Assembly (NCBI RefSeq): GCF_041146395.1
Contig: NC_090995.1
Location: 10,518,501-10,582,500, forward strand
Source: Eulemur rufifrons
Lineage: Eukaryota > Chordata > Mammalia > Primates > Lemuridae
DNA: 64,000 nucleotides
Reading direction: 5' to 3'
Shown: positions 14,160 through 24,575 of the stretch, piece by piece
Layout: each line of letters begins with the position of its first letter
How positions within the stretch are numbered: the first letter of the stretch is position 1
Notes under the pieces: model-generated
What the model was told of the DNA's origin: nothing
The model's database searches: none
Seen by the model: the letters and a program-made list of their open reading frames with translations, nothing else
Program-made: the position numbers and the translations under genes

Positions 14160-15440
14160 TTTTTGTCTTTTGCCAAATTTGGAAAGTTTTCCGCCTTATT
14201 TCTCCAAGCACTTTTTCAGCTCTGCCTTCTTTTTCCCCTCCTTCTAGAACACCAATGACATTAAGTGTTAGATTTTTTGTTATAGTCCTTCAGGTCGCTG
14301 AGCCTCTGCTCTTGTTTTTTGTTTCTTTGTTTTTACTGGCATTTTCTCTGTGTTCAGGTTGAATAATTTCTACTGTTCCACCTTCCAGTTCCCTGATTCT
14401 TTCCTCTGTTCCTCCATTCTTTTATTGAGTCCATCCACTGAGTTTTTTAAAAAAATTTCAGTTCTAGTATTTTTCAGGTCTGATATTTCCATTTGGTATT
14501 TCTTTATGTCTTTTATTTCTTTGCTGAGACTTTCTGTTTTTCCATATGTTCGAAGTGTGTTTATAGCTTTGTCGTTGAAGCATTTTTATGATGGCTGCTT
14601 TAACATGATTTTTCAGGAAATTCTACCATTTCTGCCATTTCAATGTAGACATTGATTGATTGCCTTTTTTCATTCAGTGTGAGATCTTCCGATTTCTTTG
14701 TATGATGAGTGTTTTTCAGTTGAGTCCTGAATATTTTCATATTATGTTACGAGACTCTGGGTCTTGCTTAACTTATGTTTTAAAATGCTGGTTTTCTATG
14801 ACACCACTCTAGCAGGATAGGGGTAGAAGCCCAGGTTTCCTGCTTGGCTTTCTTTGGCATCCAAGTGTGTGTGTGTCGGGTGGAGTGGAGGGGTCCTCAC
14901 TACTCCCGGCAGGGGGGAAAGTTCTGGCTCCCCACATGGTCTCCATTGACCCCACAGGGCCAGCTTGTTACAGGCTGGCTGGAACAAAAGCCCCAGCTCC
15001 CTTCTCAGCCTTCTCTGACACCACCCTGGTGGTGATGGGGTTGGGGCATCTTGTGACGGCCGCTCGAGGGTGGAAGGCTTCTCACTCAGCCTTGGCTTGG
15101 ATGGGTTGGGCTGGGGCCCCAGGTTTTTCTGTGGTGTTTGACTGGAGTAGAGTGGTTATTGTCTAAAAGCGTTCAGTCTTGTTGGGCTGCCCCTTCTCTG
15201 TTCTTTTGGCTAAAGCGTGCAGGCTTCTGTTGGAGCTTTTTTTGGTCCGCATTTGTTGGCATTCCTGGGTTGCTGGGATCCTCAGCTCCCAATCGGTGAT
15301 ACACGACAAAAAGAAAACCCAGGAACCTTACCACGTTGTCATTCCTTGAGTCTCAAGGTCCCTGGCCAGTCTGCCTAATTCTCTCCACCTTTCAGAGTTT
15401 TCTTTGGTTTCTTTTACATGTGTTCAGATTTTAGCTGTAA
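14160..15440. repeat. Ancient interspersed repeat, copy 2 (L1-like)
   Basis: Contains ATTTTTATGATGGCTGCTTT, TTGATTGCCTTTTTTCATTC and, further on, TTTTTCTGTGGTGTTTGAC, a widespread mammalian repeat I attribute to old L1 in antisense. Longer than copy 1 on its left side. Confidence 0.5.
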
Positions 15441-17069
15441 TTTCAGTTGTAATTTGATGGCCATCTCTTTCACCTTCCCAGAGAGTCATCTGTTTTTTAA
15501 GTCTGCATTATCACAATTTTTTTGTATTGTCTTGTCACTATTCCGATTTCACCTTTTGATAGTTTTACTGGTCTTAGAGATTCAGAAAACGCTGCAGAGC
15601 TCAGCATGTTGATATTAGCAAGGCGTTTGACACCATTCTCTTGTGGGCACATCTAGGCTAGGTAATAACAGAGCTGGGTTCATTATTAGCTGAGCTGCTG
15701 CACTTGCAAGGTATTGATTAATAAATCAGCATCAGCCTACAGGGGAGCTGAGGTCAGGATGCCACGGGGCACCGTCCTATCCTGGCCTCTGCCCTGCTGA
15801 ATACTCCTACAAACAGCTGAGATGAACACCCAGGAGGTATTTGCCTCTCAAAAACTGGGAGTGATGGTTAGTATGTAGGCTCACAAAATCAAGATGGAAA
15901 AAACCTTGTTAAAATAGCATTAGGAAATATAACATTATAGATTTTGGTTTGGAACATAAATGATATTACATGTTACAAAGTGCAGAGCTGGTCTAATATT
16001 GGTTTTTATGGAGTAAGCGAACAGGAAGAAAACCCAGAAGGTTAGTACTTATATGATTCGAAATTAAATAAGAAGCAGGGAAACTGATATTAATTCAGCC
16101 TGTATTTTGGGACCAAGCACTGGCACAGGGATTTTGTGGGTACCAAGGAGTCTAGTAACATCCTAGACTGTCTGACCAGGAGTGAGTGGCCAGAATAGAA
16201 GAGGAAACTGTCACACTGTGTGCCGGGATGTTCTAACAATATGTGGAATATTGTGCCCAACTAATTGGAGGGGACTAATGTGGTGAAGGGTCACAGGGAA
16301 GGTCACCGAAAAATGTTTAAATTTAATGAGGAGAGGCGTAGAAAACATGAAAGATATCATGTGGAAAAAGAATAAATCATTCTGTTTATCACCAAGAGTA
16401 TAAAGTAATGAGCTCCCTGTTAGTGTAAGTATGTAAGCAGTGGCAAAATTATCCGCTACTAGGGGTAAAACAAAGTGAACCTGATTTACATGAGCACTGG
16501 ACCAGATGATCTCTAAGCTTCCTTCTAAGAGTCTGTGCACCTCTAGAGAGCAAGTTAGAAAGAGAATGGCTAAGTGGTGATGTCAGGGGGTTTAGCCTCA
16601 CAAAACTAAGCACAGCTGGTCTTTGGCTTTAATGAGATCCAGACATTAGTAATCAAAAGAGATATTTTTAGTTAAGATAAATTCCAGCTATTATCTAAGG
16701 AAACAGGAAATTCAGAGTTTTGTAGGAGAGATGTGTGCAAAAAAAAAAAAAAAAAAAAAATCTGGATTAAAGTTTCCAGGGGTGGAAGGTGACCATTATT
16801 ATTCAAACAAAAGAGTCCTTGTTTGCTATTAGGGAGTTTTACAGTCAAGGGATCTGGGCATTAAAAACGACAGCCACCTGCTTGTATATCTTTAAAAACG
16901 ACTTCTTTAGGGAGATAGCATTTCCAAATTTAATTATGAATGAGATTAACAAAGTCTCTCTCTCTGCTTAACTTTATTTCAAAATGGGTTTAAAAAAAAA
17001 AATGAGTGAGGTTGCCATCTAGTGACTGTTTTCTGGCGTTCAACATTAGAAGCTCTAGAACGTGGGTCC
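15441..17069. other. Gene-free stretch
   Basis: Contains repeat-like text near 15630-15830 (GGCGTTTGACACCATTCTC) and near 16490-16540 (GGACCAGATGATCTCTAAGC), both old interspersed-repeat phrases I cannot place. A poly(A) run lies at 16739. Confidence 0.45.
16739..16760 (+). repeat. Poly(A) run
   Basis: About 21 A after GAGATGTGTGC. It could be the tail of an old retroinsertion; no target duplication seen. Confidence 0.7.
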
Positions 17070-17210
17070 CTATGGTAGTGATTCTCAAATCTGGCTGTGC
17101 ATTAGTATCACCTGGAAGTTTTCCTAAAATTCAGATTCCTAGAACCCACCAAAGAATCAGAATCTTTGGAGAAGTAGCTTCCGAGGTTATTCTTCATTAG
17201 AAAGATCTTC
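17070..17210. mobile_element. MER5-type DNA transposon fragment
   Basis: GTAGTGATTCTCAAATCTGG, ATTAGTATCACCTGGAAGTT and AATCAGAATCTTTGG match the MER5 (hAT-Charlie) consensus order. Confidence 0.65.
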
Positions 17211-17459
17211 AGATGACGGACTGGACCTAGTCTGCCACGGAAGTTAGGAATTAACTGCCCTGGGGCATATTTTGTGTGGACGCAATTATGCAAAGTGTAG
17301 TGTTCACCTACTTGCTGTAAGGACCTGGTTTCCGGCGTATGTAACTTGGTTTTGCATCTTCATATCTGATATTTGAAATAGACTTGGCAGTGCTAGGAAT
17401 TTACTCGACTGCTACATACAATACTTGACCGAAGATGTTTATTGTTAACACTGATTTTA

Positions 17460-18020
17460 ATGATTATTAACTAAAAACGATTTGAATGCCCATCGATAGC
17501 AGATTGGCTAAAAACCGACAGTAAATCCAAGCACTGAAATTCTATGCAGCCATTTAAAAAGAATGGGTGGCCATCACATATAATACAATTTTTATTTGCC
17601 AATCATACCTCAATAAGCTAAAAAATAGCTAATATTATGGATATCGGTCAAATACCAGTGGCATTAAGATTTGATGTAGAAAAACACAAGACTTTATGAT
17701 AGAGAAAAACTGAGAAAACACTAAATATCCTTCAACAGTAGACCGAACAAACTGTGGTAGATATATATGATAAAATTTAAAAATGATTTTAAAATATGGT
17801 AAAATGACGCATTAAGCTAACAAAACGGGATATCAAAAAGAATAAAAAATACGATACCAGTGTTTTTAAAATGTATATGCGTATATACTTAGGAAAAGAA
17901 CTGGAAGGACAAAATGTGATACAACTAATTTTTTCGTTACATCTTTCTATGTTTTTTGTAATTTTATATAATACATTTTTCTTTTCTTTAATCATCCGAA
18001 AAACCATCAACATTATTTTG
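17460..18020 (+). mobile_element. Old L1 fragment(s)
   Basis: TGAATGCCCATCGATAGCAG, then TTCTATGCAGCCATTTAAAA, followed by a second similar piece (CTAAATATCCTTCAACAGTA). It looks like the same L1 region twice, diverged. Confidence 0.55.
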
Positions 18021-20956
18021 AAAAAGAAAGACACGCAAATTCATTCCAGGGTTATTCTCAAATGCTTTTAGTAAGTGCTAGGTGAACAGGTGAGGGTTGA
18101 AATCGTGAGGCCTCCTCGTCTGCTCACTAAGCCCTGAAGGACCCCGTGCCAGGCTGGAGAGGCAGAGCGGATGCTCGTTTCTGTTGGCTACAGGTAGGTT
18201 CAGGGGTTCAGGCGGCTTTCACACTTGTATTCTCCGTCTTCCTTGATCCCCCCCATCTCCTGTCCCTCGTTATTCATATAAAACACTATGGCACACCCCA
18301 GGGGCCCTTCCCAGGAGGGGGCTTGTTCCTTTTATTTATCTGGATCTCTGTGGAAGACAGAGCTCCACCCCTGCACAAGGACAAAGGCAGATTTTGTAGA
18401 CGAGCATCACAGATTCGTGGATCATTGCTTAAAAATCCTGCTAACGGAAGATTCCATTGATAGGGCGTGGTCTCCTCGAACGCAAACTTCTGTGCGCTGT
18501 GCAAACTCAATCTCACATTGGCACGTTGCGACTTCCGCTCCTTTGCACTTTCAACTTTTGGTCCTTTAGTTCCTTCTTCGTTTTCTTGTCACACTTTGTC
18601 TGTTCAGTCTTTGACAGAGAGGCTAACTTCGAACAGTTGCAATTGTATCGTGTTAGAGTGACCAGTTCGTAGGTGACCTGGGGTAGCCCGTGGCTCTACA
18701 ACTGCCAGATTATTTCCCACGGATCAGTAAATGCGGGAAGCCACAGATGCACATTGTGAGCCGTTTCTGTTTTGCAAGAGTCTATCGAAAGGTCCGTTTT
18801 CATACGGTATCTTGTAAATTCACTTTAAACCACGCTTTCATTATTTGTTCATGTGAGATAATCCACAAGGACAAACTGTCTCTTCATCATAGACTGACAC
18901 ACTCCCACAAGGCCAGACCAGTACAGGGGAAGGTCCAGACAGGCCGCAGACCGATATCGGAGACCCAGGAGACTGATTTGAAGGTCACCGGGAAAGATGC
19001 CCACGCTGGTGATTTCCAACTTTGCCTCGTATTAAAACCACCGGAGGAATGTGTTATACCTGAAAATCCCTGGACCCCGTTCATGGCCTTTGATCACAAA
19101 TATCACTCCATCCATTTACAAATGCAGTGTTTCTAAGATCTGCCCCAGACCACCTGCATCAGAATCGCCGCTTTGCTGAACATACAGCTTGCTTTCTTCA
19201 TATAATACACCTGGGTATCTTCTGGAGGTGCTCTTATTGTTTTAAGTAAAAATTATTTAAATTAAAATTGTTTAACTTGTGTTACTAATCCATTAACCTA
19301 ACAATGGTAACAGTCTACCTAAAATTCAAACATAGCAATGGCCACACCTCTAAACAGGAGCATATATGCTATACTGAACCATCCCCACAGATTTATAACG
19401 TATTGTTCATTTAGTGAAACAGAGTTGATTCGAGGCTCTTCCTGTCCTCATTGTCTAGTCTAAACCAAATATCTTCATGTAGGTTTTCTTGCAACTATTG
19501 TGTGAGTCCACTCATTGTTTTTACTTTTTTTCTCATCTGGATTTCCAGAAAACTTTTCTTTCCAGACTTCCCCATTAAGTTTTTTCTAATCTCTGTTCCA
19601 CAACCCCCTTCTCTTTCTGCTCCCAATTCCTTTTCCCATGACTTTCATCCAGACTCATCTATTTCTTCTCCTTTTCCTTTGGGCCACCTAATACTATATT
19701 TTAACAACTGTGACCTTAAGTGTCAACGTCTTTGCTAGTAGAGTTTACCTGACTAGGAGTTGTTTCTGGAAGGTGAGCTTCTGTGAAAGCATTGGAGTGT
19801 CTTGAGCTCTAGCTTAGTCAAAGCAGGTCCTAAAGAGAGAGCGAGGGGACCACATGATGTTTCTTGCAGACCACAGCAATGATCTGTTGAGTGACCTCTG
19901 ATGGCCAGGTATCTTCCTCCCAACTTTCGCAGACCCCCACCTCCCCCACCGCCACTTCCCGGTCCTCTGAGTGGGGAGATCTAGCTTAAGTTCTAAACTA
20001 CATACAGTCTCATTTAAGATCACCGACTGTGAAGCTCTCATTTATCTGTCGAGACTGTCTGCAGCTTCTCTAAATGTGCAATGGTCATTTAGTAAATGAG
20101 CTACATGCGATGCCGAACAGGATCCGATATCTTGCCCTGACTAGCTGGAGTTGCTAAGATCAGATTAATTAGGGTTGCAAAGTCAAGGTCGATATTTACA
20201 AGCAGAGAAACCTGGGAAGGTGAGGTTAGAGGGAGTGGTCAGGTTACACATAAGTGACAGAGCTGGAGCCTGGTCCCGGGGCTGGTACAGCAACCTTTTC
20301 TTTTTGGGCACACACACACACAAAGGCAGATTAGATCATTTTCCATCATCCTTTATAAGGCAGCTACACAAGGCTGAAATTTTCTGCCCTATTTTGGAAA
20401 TCCGTGTTTATTTTGTAAAAAATGACGCTAGTGCAGCTCTATGGCTGAAACACGGGTGTGGATAAAACACAGGCCACTCCTGACTGCAGGCCGTCCTGTG
20501 GACCTCTGGTCCTCCCGCGTTCAGACTAACTCCTCCACCTCTGCGTCCGATAGCAGCGCATCGCGGGTGCTCAAGTGTTTCTAGCTTCCCTTAAATGGAG
20601 GAAGAAAATATAAACTTTGCCAGTGTTTGGAGAAAAACCCATGAACACTCATGTTTGGAGAGAGGAAACAGGGTCTGACCAGAGAAATGAAATGTACAGT
20701 TTCTCCACTAGATAGCAGACTAGGACAGATTAACTCTGGAAGCTGCCACCTGTATTTACCCAAGGAAAGCATTCATTTTCCCTGTCAGTTCATGCTTTCC
20801 CTGCACTACAACGAGCATTTTTCATGCGATCAGACCATTCACATGTAAAAGTCCGATATCACCTGGAATGTAAGTAGCAGGTTGACTGCAGTTCATTAAT
20901 CTGCAATTCTGATGTAGTTTTCTTCACTTCATTCATTGCCTCCGATTTTGGTGGTT
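18021..20956. other. Gene-free stretch
   Basis: A 148-codon plus-strand frame (18690-19136) overlaps MER5-like sequence and has no known domain. CpG is mildly raised around 18400-18560. I see no gene. Confidence 0.5.
19000..19235. mobile_element. MER5-like fragment
   Basis: CCACCTGCATCAGAATCGCC and nearby ATTAAAACCACCGGAGGAA resemble diverged MER5 sequence. Weak match. Confidence 0.35.
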
Positions 20957-20997
20957 CCCCCCCCCCCCCAATTGTCTTTTATAAAAAAAAAAAAAAA
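20957..20997. repeat. Poly(C) and poly(A) runs
   Basis: Eleven or so C at 20957-20969, followed after AATTGTCTTTTAT by about 14 A. A low-complexity pair prone to length change. Confidence 0.8.
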
Positions 20998-21137
20998 GCA
21001 AAGTACTAGGAATAATTTATTCTGGAATTCTGATGGTGACATTAGGTGACAGGTTAAGACTTTCCATTGATACTGATCTCTGTTATATCCAGAAGACGGA
21101 GAACAAATGAGGGTTCTCCTCAGCATTCCTTTCAAGT

Positions 21138-21138
21138 T

Positions 21139-21170
<32 letters not shown>

Positions 21171-21215
21171 CACACATATACACACACATATGCATATGGT
21201 GCATGAATGTACACA
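21138..21215. repeat. (TC)n then CA/TA microsatellite
   Basis: A perfect (TC)14 run (21138-21165) passes into GTGTACACACATATACACAC. A compound microsatellite. Confidence 0.9.
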
Positions 21216-21299
21216 CACTTCATGTTTGTACACATCATATATAATGTGTATTATGTACTATGTACATCTATCTTTGTAATATATGGCAATATAGTCAGC

Positions 21300-21515
21300 G
21301 TTTAAGAGCAAGGACTCTGGAGCCAGACTCCCCGGGTATAAACCCTACCTCACTAGCTGGGCCATTTACTTACAGTTTTGTGTCTCAGTTTCCTCGTCTG
21401 TAGGATGGAGATTGTCATGGTACCCATGTTATAGAGTAGCTGAACAGATTAAAGGATTTAACAGATCATGGCACCTGGTAACTATGCAAATCATGTTAGT
21501 GATTATTATTTATGT
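21300..21515 (+). mobile_element. MIR SINE
   Basis: AAGGACTCTGGAGCCAGACT, TCAGTTTCCTCGTCTGTAGG and GGCACCTGGTAACTATGCA give a nearly complete MIR. Confidence 0.7.
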
Positions 21516-22698
21516 GTATGTGGAGCAACTGATTTATTCCATAGTTTATATGGCCACTTTTATTTGGTAAAAAATACCTTCTATCTACCCAATGTGGGAG
21601 TTCATATTTTTGAAGGCGCCATGTTGTTTTGATATTGACTTGTATTCACTTTTGCTACACACATTATTCAACTCACTACTCTAAGTGCTGTATAGAATGC
21701 GCCAGTCATGATTTCTGCTGTTTGGGAACTTAGATCTTAACAAGACAAGGGAAATCATGTGCACTTTTCTTTCTCTGTTCTCTGTTTCTCCCTTTCTTCT
21801 TCTCTTGGCCCTCCTCATTTAGAAGAATGTCGGGAATGGAGAGATATATAAATGAAAAATTCAATTCGGCTACCAATTACCAAAAACAAAAACAAACAAA
21901 CAAACAAAAAAACCCGAACAGCGGCTCAAGAAATAGAGAATTATTTTTCTCACAGAACGAGGACACTGGAGGCAGGAGGCTGATGGAGCTGGCTCAGGGG
22001 CACCTCTCTGATTATTTTGCCCTCTGCTTCATGGCCACAAGATGGCTGCCACACCTCCTGCCATCATGTTCACATAGAGCCAAGGATAGAGGAAGAAAGA
22101 AGGAAGGGTGGTATGCCAGCTGTGTGAGTTCTTATCAGGAGGAACAAAAACCCTTCCTGAACTCTGCCTCCCTCCCTTACCAAAAGACTTAGGTCTAATT
22201 TCCAGAACAGTGTCACAAGGCCATCATTAGCTGAAAAAACATTTATACCAAAACACAAGAAAAGGAAATAGGCTGGAAATGAGTTGGAATCAGCCAATGA
22301 ATAATCCCTGCCAAACTCAGTTTTTGCCTTGGTTTTGCATTTGTGTTTCTCCTCAAATTCTCCCTGTTCCCCTTCCCCCACCCTTCTTATCCTTTTTGTC
22401 TGGAAGGAGCTAGAATTGAGAAAAATAATAATACGGAGATTTGTTTCAGGAAATAATATTTGCCTCATAAGAAGTGATAAATGCGACAGAGGAAAGCGCG
22501 TAGGAGGATAGGAAGTAGGATATTTTTATAAGAGCAGAGAGGGGTCAGAGGAGAAAGGCCAAGCTGGTTCCAGCTTTCTCGGCGGATTAATTCCATATAG
22601 GCACTGCCTTTGCTAGAGACAGAGCTAACCTTGTTGCCTCTGAAATGAAGCACCACAGACAACAGGGTTTCCTATAGATCATTTAATTACAATTTAAC
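21516..22698. other. Gene-free stretch just beyond MEPE
   Basis: Unique-looking sequence with an AAAC-rich run near 21880-21915. Frames on both strands (121 and 132 codons) overlap and show no domain. Confidence 0.5.
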
Positions 22699-22725
22699 AG
22701 AGAGAGAGAGAGACAGAGAGAGACT
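22699..22725. repeat. (GA)n microsatellite
   Basis: (AG)8 interrupted by one C, next to a possible distal MEPE poly(A) signal. Confidence 0.85.
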
Positions 22726-22726
22726 G

Positions 22727-23099
22727 TTTATTTCCATGTCTATAGAGCAAACAACAGCGCAAGGCATTTGTGACATTCACAAACTATTTTAAAATGACAC
22801 CTATTCAAAGGTTACCTACTTCATCAAAATCCTTAAGGAGTTTTTTTGTTGTTGTTGTTTACTTAAAAAAAAAGCATTATAACGTTGAATACGATTTCAT
22901 GCTATGACCATTAAAACAGGAAAAATGCCCCCGAGCAGACCAGGCTTCCTGGCTCACTCAATTCCCACCCCCCACCCCCCCACCAACCCCTGCTCTGTCC
23001 TCCCTTTATTGGGCCTGCCACATCAGGTGGCTCTCCTCTGTGGTGACTCCCAGACGGCTAGCTCTTCAAACCTCGACCCTGCTGCGAATTCCTCGTGGA
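22727..23099 (-). other. MEPE: MEPE 3' UTR and candidate poly(A) signals
   Basis: Non-coding sequence follows the MEPE stop. Two AATAAA signals are visible on the minus strand, at 23010-23005 (about 90 bases after the stop, in a CCC-rich part) and at 22732-22727, beyond a (GA)n run. Which one is used cannot be told from the sequence. Confidence 0.5.
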
Positions 23100-24575
23100 C
23101 TAGTCACCGTCGCTCTCACTGGAACTGCCGCTGTCAGATGACTCACTACTGTCGTCCTTTCTACGGGAACTGAACCTCCTGTGGAAACGGGGTCTTCTGT
23201 GACCCCCGGAGCCTTTTCTTTGTGGTATACCATTATTTCGCACAGAATTATTGGGTCCATGGGGTACGTCATGGTATCTTCTGCTGTGTGCTAGATCCCT
23301 TTCATTATTGGGGCCATAATGGGAACCTATTTCGTTTTGAACTTCATTATCAAGACCACGAGAAGGAATGAACGGGCCCTGACTGTGGCCGTTACTAGAA
23401 TATCTTTGTTTTTCATTAACGGTTCCTTGGTTCCTGGAAGAATGTTCTGTGCCCTTTCTAGTGCTACCTTTGCCGTTTTTAGGGATTTCATTATAATGGG
23501 TACTTCCGGTTATATCACTGCTGCCGCCTTTTCTTGTCCCTTTGGAGGGTGTGTGAGGGAAGTGGAACTCTACTTTCCCCTGGTGGGCATTTTGGCTGCC
23601 AGCATCCACTCTGTTCCCTTCTTTTCCAGGGAGTTCCTGGAAGTTGGTACTACCTACGATGTCGTTGCCGCCCTCCACAAGGCTAACATCGACAGCATCT
23701 GGCTCTTTCGCTGTTTGATCCTCGGTCCCAATGGCATCATCACCATTTTCTTCTCTCTCTGGGATCTCATTATAACCTGGCCCTCTTGTGTCCTGAGTCA
23801 CCGCCTCAGCTTCACCTGGGCCCGAAACCCCCGTTTGAATATCCACCCCTTCCAGGTCAGGACCAATAATAGCTCCTCCTTTACCAGGAATGTCCTTAAA
23901 AGGTTGGCCATCGCCACTGAAGGAAGAGATATCATTGTCCCCTCTCTCCTGAAGATCTGCATAGCCACTACCTTCAAAATCGCTGGGGATTTTTTTGACT
24001 TTTGAGAGATGTTTTAGGTAGTTAGGGTTCTTCTGGGTATCAGGACTGCTTTGGGTTTTTATTGGACTTTTCTGGGCTTGGACATCTCTTTGAGGATTCT
24101 TTTTACCTTTTGAGGGGGCTTTAGCGTAGTTGACACCTGCTGGAATCTTGTTTAGAACATTCCTAGGTTTGTTCTTTTTGTTTTCTTCCCCCAAGAGTTT
24201 AATCGCAGTCACTGGTCCCATCATGTACTGCAGATTTTTTCGGATGACAGCTGTGCTGTACTCTTCTTGCTCATGCAGTTTGCTGACGGCATCGTCTCCG
24301 TCATCAGCCACTTTGTTCCCCGGTGATTCGGGATATATGGACATCTTCAGGTCATCGTGGACGTTCTCCTTGTTCCTGATACTATGGTCTTCATTCGGTG
24401 TCTGTCTATTCACGAAACGATTTGGGGATTTACTACTTGGGTTATTTTCACTGGCTTCAGAAAGGGACACATTTTTCTCTCTTTCCTGGACAATATTTTC
24501 TTTAGGTGATGGCTCTTCACGTCTTCCCTTGTCCAAATGGTGAAGAACAGTATCGTCTTTGTTTTTCTCTTCCTG
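23100..24575 (-). CDS. MEPE: MEPE exon 5 (last coding exon: RGD, SGDG, ASARM)
   Basis: The acceptor tttag lies before 24575; a second AG three bases on makes a NAGNAG site. 491 codons follow, starting QEEKNKDD and ending SSSESDGD, with stop TAG at 23102-23100. The region around ERGDNDISSFSGDGQPF is the dentonin segment with integrin-type RGD and SGDG motifs. The basic RRFSSRRK stretch before the ASARM is a likely protease region. A long plus-strand open frame over 23319-24005 is only a shadow of this exon. Confidence 0.97.
   Translation of the reverse strand, partial: QEEKNKDDTVLHHLDKGRREEPSPKENIVQEREKNVSLSEASENNPSSKSPNRFVNRQTPNEDHSIRNKENVHDDLKMSIYPESPGNKVADDGDDAVSKLHEQEEYSTAVIRKNLQYMMGPVTAIKLLGEENKKNKPRNVLNKIPAGVNYAKAPSKGKKNPQRDVQAQKSPIKTQSSPDTQKNPNYLKHLSKVKKIPSDFEGSGYADLQERGDNDISSFSGDGQPFKDIPGKGGAIIGPDLEGVDIQTGVSGPGEAEAVTQDTRGPGYNEIPEREENGDDAIGTEDQTAKEPDAVDVSLVEGGNDIVGSTNFQELPGKEGNRVDAGSQNAHQGKVEFHFPHTPSKGTRKGGSSDITGSTHYNEIPKNGKGSTRKGTEHSSRNQGTVNEKQRYSSNGHSQGPFIPSRGLDNEVQNEIGSHYGPNNERDLAHSRRYHDVPHGPNNSVRNNGIPQRKGSGGHRRPRFHRRFSSRRKDDSSESSDSGSSSESDGD

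Noticed and set aside
18029..18045. GACACGCAAATTC, as in the 3' part of U6 snRNA
   Set aside because: Only 13 matching bases; sequence on both sides does not continue as U6. Treated as chance.
18690..19136. 148-codon open frame on the plus strand
   Set aside because: Overlaps MER5-like sequence, mixed composition, no domain. Likely chance.
23319..24005. 228-codon plus-strand open frame
   Set aside because: Exact shadow of MEPE exon 5 on the other strand.
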